Below are positions 7,819-14,167 of a DNA stretch of 26,273 nt, piece by piece (the stretch's first letter is position 1; every line of letters starts with the position of its first letter). The DNA lies in assembly GCA_002413345.1 (NCBI GenBank), contig DHWU01000003.1:24023-50295 (forward strand). Reading direction: 5' to 3'. Source of the DNA: Propionibacteriaceae bacterium UBA5174 (lineage in GTDB: Bacteria > Actinomycetota > Actinomycetes > Propionibacteriales > Propionibacteriaceae). The notes under the pieces are model-generated. The model had not been told where the DNA came from and searched no databases. It worked only from the letters and a program-made list of their open reading frames with translations. The translations under genes and the position numbers were made by a program.

Positions 7819-8288
7819 GCGGCCAAGGTGCGCCCCTGCTGAACATTCCGGACGGTTCCGACCTCCGGGTAGTGGTGGTGGCGGCGTCCTGGCACCAATT
7901 AGTGATGGACGCCCTGATCGCCGGTGCTCAACGTGGCCTGGCCGCAGCTGGCGTGACCCAGGTTGAAGTGGTGCGAGTGCCGGGCAGCTTCGAACTGCCG
8001 ATCGTGGCCAATGCGGCAGCAGCTTCGGGAGCCGACGCGGTGGTGGCCTTGGGAGTGGTGATTCGCGGCGGCACACCGCATTTCGACTATGTCTGTGCCA
8101 CCACCAGTTCGGGGTTGATGGACGTGAGTGTGAATACCGGCGTACCAGTCGGATTCGGGCTGCTGACTTGCGACACCGAACAGCAGGCCATCGACCGAGC
8201 TGGCCTGCCCGAATCGAAGGAAGACAAGGGCTTTGAAGCAGCCATAGCCGCAATCCACACGGTTGCGGCGTTGCGTCAGCTGGGTTGA
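7815..8288 (+). CDS. ribH: 6,7-dimethyl-8-ribityllumazine synthase
   Basis: The protein has 157 residues, the normal length. Motifs are ASWHQLVMDALIAGA, VPGSFELP, GVVIRGGTPHFDYVC with the catalytic His, and GLLTCDTEQQA. It condenses the ribBA and ribD products to the lumazine that ribE uses, usually in a hollow icosahedral or pentameric assembly. The start overlaps the ribBA stop by four bases (ATGA). The last 13 nt overlap the end of the histidine kinase gene on the other strand, so no separate terminator fits between them; the ends of the two transcripts are likely to overlap. Confidence 0.96.
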   Translation: MSGQGAPLLNIPDGSDLRVVVVAASWHQLVMDALIAGAQRGLAAAGVTQVEVVRVPGSFELPIVANAAAASGADAVVALGVVIRGGTPHFDYVCATTSSGLMDVSVNTGVPVGFGLLTCDTEQQAIDRAGLPESKEDKGFEAAIAAIHTVAALRQLG

Positions 8289-9715
8289 TTCTGTGCGGCC
8301 AGCGGGATCCGAACGGTGAAACAGGTGTGGCCGGGTTCGGATTCCAAAGTCACCGTGCCGCCGTGAGCACGCACTACTGCCGAGACGATTGCCAGGCCGA
8401 GCCCGGTGGAGGATCCGCCAGCTTGGCGCACCCGGCTGGCATCGGCACGGGTGAACCTTTCGAACACCTTGTCCTGGATCTCGGCGGGAACCCCCGGGCC
8501 GTTGTCGGTGACCGAGATCGCCGCAAAACCCTCAGCGGCGCGCAACGCGGCGGTTACCTGGGTGCCTGCGGGGGTGTGGGTGCGGGCATTCGCTAACAGG
8601 TTGGCCACCACTTGGTGCAGCCGATGCGGATCAGCGCTAGCGGTGATCACATCTTCGGTTAGATCCAGGGCCCATTCGTGTGTCGAATCGGCCGCCCGGG
8701 CGTCGCTCACGGCGTTGAGCACCATCTCGGTGACGTCAACCGGCTGCAGTTCCAAAGTCGGCTGGGAATCCAGCCGAGCCAACAGCAGAAGGTCCTCGAC
8801 CAAGGCCGACATGCGATCCGATTCGGATTCAATCCGGCTGAGTGCGTAGGCGGCGTCCTCGGGCAGGGTTTCACTGCTGCGCCGGGTGAGTTCGGCGTAG
8901 CCGCGGATCGAGGCGAGCGGATTGCGCAGTTCGTGAGAAGCGTCAGCGACAAATTGGCGCACTTTGGTTTCGCTGCGGTGCCGGGCAGCTAGGGCATTCT
9001 CCACATTGTCGAGCATGTGGTTGAAGGCCAGGCCCACCCGTCCGACTTCATTGACTGGATCGGTGTCCCGTTCGGCAACCCGGATTGGCACCTGACCTTC
9101 GCCGCGCTCCAGTGGCAGGTTCGACACCTGGGTGGCGGTGGCGGTGAGTCGATTGAGCGGCCGCAGACTGGCTTCAACCACGCGGCGAGTGGCCAAGTAG
9201 GCGGCCAAAATGGTGGCCATAGTCAGCACTAAGGCCATCACTATTTGGCTGGTCAACGGGCTGGTCACTTCGGTCATGGGTAGTGCGACCAAGGTGTAGC
9301 TGGGATAGTCGCGGACAAGCACGCGATACAAACCCACGCCGTCCACGTTCACAGTGACGGCGGTGGCGCCAGGGGTGAGGGCCATCAGCTCAGTGAGCGC
9401 TTCATTACTGAGAGTCAGGCTGGAGGTGAGCACGGTGGTGCTTTGGTAAGTATCGATTCGAATCAGGCCCGAACCAGTCAAGTCGCCAGGTGCAGAGCCG
9501 TCGCTATTGCCGTGAAACGGCCGGCTGGCCGCAACCTCAAGGCGGTTATCCAGCTCACGTTGCAGGATCTGAAAGCTCGCCAGGCTGGTGAACAGGCTCA
9601 GCACCACAGTGAGTAGCGCAACCAGGGCGGTCACCCGCACGACCAGTTGGCGGCTCAGCGTCTTCTTGGCCAAGGGCCGAACGTGCGGGGCAAGAGCCTG
9701 TTCGTCGGCGGTCAT
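8276..9715 (-). CDS. Two-component sensor histidine kinase
   Basis: The protein has 479 residues. It has a cytoplasmic tail, TM1 at about 25-50, an outside sensor region of about 100 residues, TM2 at about 155-176, HAMP with the RPLNRLTATATQV motif, the HisKA box DASHELRNPLASI with phospho-acceptor His261, and the HATPase domain with NLLANA (372-377), DNGPG and STGLGLAIV. This is a typical OmpR-class membrane kinase, similar in style to mycobacterial PhoR/TcrY/TrcS. The start overlaps the response regulator stop by four bases, so the pair is translationally coupled. The sensor region has no cysteine pair or recognisable ligand domain, so the signal is unknown. Confidence 0.94.
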   Translation of the reverse strand: MTADEQALAPHVRPLAKKTLSRQLVVRVTALVALLTVVLSLFTSLASFQILQRELDNRLEVAASRPFHGNSDGSAPGDLTGSGLIRIDTYQSTTVLTSSLTLSNEALTELMALTPGATAVTVNVDGVGLYRVLVRDYPSYTLVALPMTEVTSPLTSQIVMALVLTMATILAAYLATRRVVEASLRPLNRLTATATQVSNLPLERGEGQVPIRVAERDTDPVNEVGRVGLAFNHMLDNVENALAARHRSETKVRQFVADASHELRNPLASIRGYAELTRRSSETLPEDAAYALSRIESESDRMSALVEDLLLLARLDSQPTLELQPVDVTEMVLNAVSDARAADSTHEWALDLTEDVITASADPHRLHQVVANLLANARTHTPAGTQVTAALRAAEGFAAISVTDNGPGVPAEIQDKVFERFTRADASRVRQAGGSSTGLGLAIVSAVVRAHGGTVTLESEPGHTCFTVRIPLAAQNQPS

Positions 9716-10452
9716 TCCACCGCCGGTTTGAGTACGTAGCCCGCACCGCGCATGGTGTGGATCATCGCCGGGTGTCCGGCGTCGATCTTCTTGCGCAAGT
9801 AGGAGATATACAGCTCAACCACATTGGCCTGACCACCGAAGTCGTAGTTCCAAACCCGATCCAGGATCTGGGCCTTACTTAGCACTCGGCGAGGGTTGCG
9901 CATCAGGTAGCGCAGCAATTCGAACTCAGTGGCGGTCAGGTTGATCACATCGCCGCAGCGGGTGACTTCGTGGCTATCTTCATCGAGGGTCAGATCGCCG
10001 ACGACCAGAGTGGAGTCATTGCGGGCCTCAGTCGCTCCCGAGCGGCGCAGTAGTGCGCGCAGCCGGGCTACCAGCTCTTCCAGGCTGAAGGGTTTGGTCA
10101 CGTAGTCGTCACCACCAGCGGTGAGCCCGCCGATCCGGTCTTCGAGGCCGTCCCTCGCGGTGAGGAAGATCACTGGCACATCGGGCTGTTCGGCCCGGAT
10201 TCGTCGCATCACCTCTAAGCCGTCAAAGTCGGGCAGCATCATGTCTAGAACGATGGCATCGGGTCGCGCCTCGCGAGCGGCCTTGACCGCCGACAATCCG
10301 GAAGCGGCCGTGGTGACTTCCCAGCCTTCATAACGCAGAGCCATGCTGAGCAGTTCAGTGAGGCTGGTTTCGTCATCGACAGTGAGGATACGAATCGCGG
10401 AGCCGTCCGGGCGGGTCAGGGCCTGGAGTCCGCTGCGTGCAGTGATCGCCAT
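9712..10452 (-). CDS. OmpR/PhoP-family response regulator
   Basis: The protein has 246 residues. The receiver domain (about 20-132) has the acidic pair at 26-27, phospho-acceptor Asp70 in IVLDMMLPDFDG, Thr98 and Lys120 in YVTKPFSLEE. The winged-helix DNA-binding domain (about 148-244) includes LTATEFELLRYLMRNPRRVLS and VVELYISYLRKKID, ending HTMRGAGYVLKP. The sequence style is close to mycobacterial PhoP/TcrX. The first 18 residues precede the receiver core and could be shorter if a later start is used. It is the first gene of the pair and is transcribed away from the sortase; the 141-nt divergent gap should hold both promoters. Confidence 0.94.
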   Translation of the reverse strand: MAITARSGLQALTRPDGSAIRILTVDDETSLTELLSMALRYEGWEVTTAASGLSAVKAAREARPDAIVLDMMLPDFDGLEVMRRIRAEQPDVPVIFLTARDGLEDRIGGLTAGGDDYVTKPFSLEELVARLRALLRRSGATEARNDSTLVVGDLTLDEDSHEVTRCGDVINLTATEFELLRYLMRNPRRVLSKAQILDRVWNYDFGGQANVVELYISYLRKKIDAGHPAMIHTMRGAGYVLKPAVE

Positions 10453-10543
10453 GACTCGAATCTCTCAGTATTGGGTGGGAGCCGCCTGGCAGCTTCCTGT
10501 GGAAAGCCTATGTGTTGAACCGGACCTAGGTGCGTGAATCGGA

Positions 10544-10561
10544 AACGCTCAAGGTAGCGTT
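10544..10561. other. Small inverted repeat in the regulator-sortase intergenic region
   Basis: AACGCT at 10544-10549 pairs with AGCGTT at 10556-10561 around a 6-nt spacer. It lies between the divergent response regulator and sortase genes. It could be a protein-binding site or a weak hairpin in the sortase leader; there is no direct evidence for either. Confidence 0.3.
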
Positions 10562-10593
10562 GCGGTGATCAACTGGTTTCGTGGAGGTGCAGG

Positions 10594-11247
10594 GTGCGCG
10601 TAGTGAGGGGCTTGCTCGGGCTGCTGGGTGAGGTACTGATTACTGCCGGCGCTTTCCTGTTGTTGTTCGTGGCGTGGCAGTTGTGGTGGACCGACGTGGT
10701 TTCTGACACTGACGCTCAAGCAGTCGTAACCACAATGGAAAATGGCTCCTGGGTGCAGCCTGAACAGGCCCAATTGGGGGACGCTTTCGCGATTGTGCGG
10801 ATCCCGAGATTTGGTGCTGACTACGCCCGTCCGCTGTATCAGGGCACCACCCGGGACGTGCTGATGCGAGGCCTCGGCCATTACTCCGATACTGCTGAAC
10901 CTGGCCAGATCGGCAATTTTTCGATAGCCGGACACCGCACCACTCATGGCAAGCCCTTCAATCAGATCGCCGAGCTGAAGACCGGTGACGTGGTGCTGGT
11001 CGAGACGGCGGACACCTATTTTGTGTATCGGGTGACGGCCGAGGAGATAGTGGCACCCACCCAGACTTCAGTGATCTGGCCGGTACCGGGTAAGCAACAT
11101 GCCAAACCCAGCCAGGCGTTGTTGACCATGACCAGTTGCCATCCCGAGTTCAGTAGCCGGGAGCGGTACGTGGTTCATGGTGTGCTCGACGCCACCTACT
11201 CGCGCGCCGAGGGCGTCCCGGATGAGGTACTGAAGGTGGTGGGGTAG
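10594..11247 (+). CDS. Class E sortase
   Basis: The protein has 217 residues, with an N-terminal membrane anchor at about 10-31 and a sortase barrel outside the cell. Catalytic residues are visible: His114 in IAGHRTTHGKPF, Cys182 in LTMTSCHPEF and Arg191 in SSRERYVVHG. The sequence matches class E sortases of actinobacteria, which attach proteins with a C-terminal sorting signal (often LAXTG) to the cell wall. The GTG at 10594 follows GGAGGTG at 10583-10589. A small membrane protein gene begins 2 nt after the stop. No sorting-signal protein is encoded in this window, so this looks like a housekeeping-type sortase with distant substrates. Confidence 0.92.
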   Translation: MRVVRGLLGLLGEVLITAGAFLLLFVAWQLWWTDVVSDTDAQAVVTTMENGSWVQPEQAQLGDAFAIVRIPRFGADYARPLYQGTTRDVLMRGLGHYSDTAEPGQIGNFSIAGHRTTHGKPFNQIAELKTGDVVLVETADTYFVYRVTAEEIVAPTQTSVIWPVPGKQHAKPSQALLTMTSCHPEFSSRERYVVHGVLDATYSRAEGVPDEVLKVVG

Positions 11248-11249
11248 AT

Positions 11250-11414
11250 ATGTCTTTCTACGGTTGGCTGTGGCGGCTGCTGCCTGGACCCAAACTGGTC
11301 AAGGTGCTTGAAGCGGCAGTGCTGTTCGCGTTGGTGGTGGCAGCGCTGTTTGCCTGGGTGTTTCCGGCGCTTGATCCGCTGATGCCGTTCAACAACAACA
11401 CGGTTGGACAGTGA
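11250..11414 (+). CDS. Small membrane protein of sortase locus (54 aa)
   Basis: The frame starts at ATG 11250, two bases after the sortase stop, and ends at TGA 11414. The product opens MSFYGWLWRLLPGPK, has one hydrophobic helix at about 19-39 (LEAAVLFALVVAALFAWVF), and ends in PFNNNTVGQ. From memory, short proteins of the form YGWLWR-LPGP, one helix, then a PFN motif sit beside class E sortases in many actinobacteria; they have no known function. Placement immediately after the sortase suggests a helper role in the membrane. It is too short for default gene-finding cut-offs. Confidence 0.7.
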   Translation: MSFYGWLWRLLPGPKLVKVLEAAVLFALVVAALFAWVFPALDPLMPFNNNTVGQ

Positions 11415-11415
11415 A

Positions 11416-12456
11416 GTGTCGCAGTTGTTGATTTTGCTGCCAGCACTATTCCCGCTGGCGGTGTTCGTGACCAGCTTTGCGCTTGAACCAAGAAAGTTTC
11501 GAACGGGCATCTACCTGTTCGTTGCACTGGGCTGGCTGGCCATGTTTGGTCTGGGTTGGGCCATGGTTGCGGCAACCCGGGTGTGGGACGAGCTAGTTGG
11601 CGACTATCTGCTGCTCGGCCTGGTGTTGGTCGCAATGCTTGCCATGATCGGGCTGGCGGTGTTCCTGATTGTGGCGGGCATCACGCTGGTGCTGAAGGAA
11701 GGCTTCCAGTTCAACCGCCTGGCCTCGGTGATTCTGGGCGCAGCCATTTTGGGTTTACCTGTAGTTGGGTGGGTGCTGATTAGCCTGCGGGCAGTCGATT
11801 GGTTGCTCTGGCTTGTGCTGTTGGGGGTGCCAGCCAGCTATCTGGGGTTTGGCTTTGTCTCCTTTGTAATCTACGGCAGCTTTTACCCGTCTTGGATGGC
11901 TCGTTTCGGCCGTCCAGTTGAGGTGGTGGTTGTGCTCGGCTCGGGTCTGATCGGGGATCGAGTGCCGCCGTTGCTGGCGTCCAGGCTGCAGAAGGGACGG
12001 CTGGTCTTTGACCGCTCAGTGGCGGCTGGGCGCGACGTTCGACTGGTTACTAGCGGCGGACGCGGCAGCGACGAAACGGTTGCCGAGGCAGTGGCGATGC
12101 GCGATTTTCTGGTAGCTGCCGGGGTTCCGGCCCAGTCTGTGCTGACAGAAGAACGGTCCCGCAACACCAAGCAGAACCTGGCTTACACCGCGGAATTGCT
12201 GGCCAGGCAGGGTCTGGCCGGTCCAGTGGCGGTAGTGACCAGCGACTTTCATGCGCTGCGGGCCGCGTTCCTGATGCGGAAGGCCGGCTTGCCCGGCTAC
12301 GCAGTTGGCGCCAAGACGGCCCGCTATTTTTGGCCGACGGCAGTGATGCGCGAATATGTCGCGGTGCTGCGTGACCACCTCTGGCTTAACGCCGCGATGC
12401 TTGCCATCGCCTGCTTGCCGCTGGCGGTGGCCCTGGTTATTGCGCTGACTCGCTGA
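11416..12456 (+). CDS. DUF218 (ElyC/SanA/YdcF-like) membrane protein
   Basis: From GTG 11416 the protein has 346 residues. Four or five N-terminal helices (about 1-165) precede a cytoplasmic or external DUF218 domain with VVVLGSGLIGDRVPPLLASRL, TSGGRGSDETVAEA, EERSRNTKQNL and VTSDFHALRAAFL; a last helix ends the protein (ALVIALTR). This order of motifs is the family signature. DUF218 proteins such as ElyC and SanA are linked to envelope integrity and lipid carrier or peptidoglycan metabolism, but no reaction is proven for this branch. A TTG at 11404 in the same frame is an alternative start that would overlap the small protein gene by 11 nt; neither start has a good ribosome site. Confidence 0.85.
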   Translation: MSQLLILLPALFPLAVFVTSFALEPRKFRTGIYLFVALGWLAMFGLGWAMVAATRVWDELVGDYLLLGLVLVAMLAMIGLAVFLIVAGITLVLKEGFQFNRLASVILGAAILGLPVVGWVLISLRAVDWLLWLVLLGVPASYLGFGFVSFVIYGSFYPSWMARFGRPVEVVVVLGSGLIGDRVPPLLASRLQKGRLVFDRSVAAGRDVRLVTSGGRGSDETVAEAVAMRDFLVAAGVPAQSVLTEERSRNTKQNLAYTAELLARQGLAGPVAVVTSDFHALRAAFLMRKAGLPGYAVGAKTARYFWPTAVMREYVAVLRDHLWLNAAMLAIACLPLAVALVIALTR

Positions 12457-12681
12457 CGGTTTCGGTCTAGCACCGGAGAGAACCGAAGTTGAGAAGGTGG
12501 CTCAGCCGCCAAGCCCAACCACGCTGACCGGAGACGCGATGTTGCCGGTGTTGCGTCCGAGTTGGTCGTAGTTTTCGGTAATGGCTCGGTGGGCGAAGCT
12601 GGCCGCGATGTTGAGTCGCGTCGAGACCGGACGTGGACTGCGGCAGGATTGGGTCACAAGTTACGTGATGGGAGCGGTTTG

Positions 12682-14049
12682 ATGGGCAGCTATGCGGTGG
12701 TGAACCCGGTTACCGGGGAGCAGGTGGCAGAGTACCCCGAGATCAGTGACGGTGAACTTGCCGAAGTGATTGGGACTGCTGCCGACACGAGCCGAGCTTG
12801 GGGACGCAGCACCACGGTGGCCGAGCGGGCCGCGGTCGTGGTCAAGATCGGTGATCTGCACACCGAGCGTCGCGACGAGTTGGCGGCGGCGTTAGTGGAA
12901 GAGATGGGCAAGCCACTGGCACATGCGTACGGCGAAATCGATTTCGCGGCCGACATCTACCGCTACCACGCCGAAATTGCCGAGGCCGAATTGGCTGATG
13001 AGCAGATTGAACTGCGTGCAGGCACCGGCACGGCGATCATTCGCAACGCCCCCCTTGGTGTGATCTTGGGGATCATGCCGTGGAACTTTCCCTTCTACCA
13101 AACGGCTCGATTTGCCGGTCCTAACCTGACCATCGGCAACTCCGTCCTACTCAAGCCCGCTCCGCAATGCCCGCACACCGCCGAGCTGATTCAGCAGATC
13201 TACAACGACGCCGGTGCACCAGCCGGGGCGTTCACTGCGATCTTGGCCAGCAACGAGCAGATCGGCACCGTGATCGCCGATCCGCGCGTGGCTGGGGTGT
13301 CGCTGACCGGCTCGGAACGGGCCGGTTCGGCAGTGGCTGAACAGGCCGGACGTCACCTGAAGAAGGTGGTGCTTGAACTCGGCGGCACCGACCCGTTCAT
13401 TGTGTTGTCCACCAATGATCTGGACGCGGTAGTAGCCGATCTGGTTTCGGCCCGTCTGGATAACACTGGGCAGTCCTGCAATGCCCCGAAGCGGGCGATC
13501 GTGATCTCTGAGCTGTATGCCGAGTTCGCCGCGAAGCTGGCCGAAGCGATGGGGGCGATCGCGGCCACCGAGCCCTTGAGTGAGGGCGCCGAGGCTGGGC
13601 CGGTCTCCTCGCTCACCGCCGCGGAGCGCCTGGACGATCAGGTGCAACGCGCGGTGGCCGCCGGGGGGCAGATCACCGCAGGTGGTTCGCGTTCGGGGGC
13701 CTTTTTTGCCCCGACGGTGATCACTGGCATTCCGCGCGATTCCGCGATTTACCGCGAAGAGATGTTTGGCCCGGTGGCGCTGGTCTACGAAGTGGCCGAC
13801 GAGGCCGAGGCGATTGAGGTAGCCAATGACACCCCGTACGGCCTGGGCTCCTACGTTTACACCACTGACTCCGCTCAGGCTGAGCGAGTGGCCGACGCGA
13901 TAGACGCGGGCATGGTCTTCGTTAACTGTGTGCTGGCCGATGGGGTGGAGTTGCCCTTTGGTGGCGTGAAGCGCAGCGGTTTTGGTCGCGAGATGGGACG
14001 CCTGGGCGCCACTGAGTTCGTCAACAAGAAGCTGATCCGGATCGCCTGA
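12682..14049 (+). CDS. gabD: NAD(P)+-dependent succinate-semialdehyde-type dehydrogenase
   Basis: The protein has 455 residues in the aldehyde dehydrogenase superfamily. It shows GIMPWNFPFYQ with the oxyanion Asn, the LTGSERAG cofactor loop, catalytic base Glu232 in VLELGGTDPFIV, nucleophile Cys266 in GQSCNAPKR, and EMFGPVALVY. The sequence follows mycobacterial GabD1-type enzymes (MPWNFP, LELGG-DPFIV, GQSC-A-KR), which oxidise succinate semialdehyde to succinate. Related short-chain semialdehydes cannot be excluded. The ATG at 12682 is chosen for GGGAG seven bases upstream and because the family N-terminus starts here; the open frame extends to 12562 without family-like sequence. The gene stands alone, with a repeat cluster just after it. 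Confidence 0.88.
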   Translation: MGSYAVVNPVTGEQVAEYPEISDGELAEVIGTAADTSRAWGRSTTVAERAAVVVKIGDLHTERRDELAAALVEEMGKPLAHAYGEIDFAADIYRYHAEIAEAELADEQIELRAGTGTAIIRNAPLGVILGIMPWNFPFYQTARFAGPNLTIGNSVLLKPAPQCPHTAELIQQIYNDAGAPAGAFTAILASNEQIGTVIADPRVAGVSLTGSERAGSAVAEQAGRHLKKVVLELGGTDPFIVLSTNDLDAVVADLVSARLDNTGQSCNAPKRAIVISELYAEFAAKLAEAMGAIAATEPLSEGAEAGPVSSLTAAERLDDQVQRAVAAGGQITAGGSRSGAFFAPTVITGIPRDSAIYREEMFGPVALVYEVADEAEAIEVANDTPYGLGSYVYTTDSAQAERVADAIDAGMVFVNCVLADGVELPFGGVKRSGFGREMGRLGATEFVNKKLIRIA

Positions 14050-14064
14050 CTTTCACCCGGACAC

Positions 14065-14145
14065 GGGGACGGTTCCGGTGCGCTGCGCGGAGGGGACAGA
14101 CCTTCAAGAACCGTCCCCGGTGCGCTGCTCGGAGGAACCGTCCCC
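14065..14145. repeat. Inverted and direct repeat cluster, REP-like, possible terminator
   Basis: GGGGACGGTTCC at 14065-14076 is the exact reverse complement of GGAACCGTCCCC at 14134-14145; a further copy, GAACCGTCCCC, lies at 14108-14118. Between them a 19-nt direct repeat of the form CCGGTGCGCTGC-CGGAGG occurs at 14075-14093 and 14117-14135 with one mismatch. The cluster sits between convergent genes (the dehydrogenase and the RCC1 protein), so it may end transcription from both sides. The GGGGACGGTTC / GAACCGTCCCC pair also resembles dispersed REP-type elements. Confidence 0.7.
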
Positions 14146-14167
14146 TTTCCGGGGTGTCGCGGTGGCG

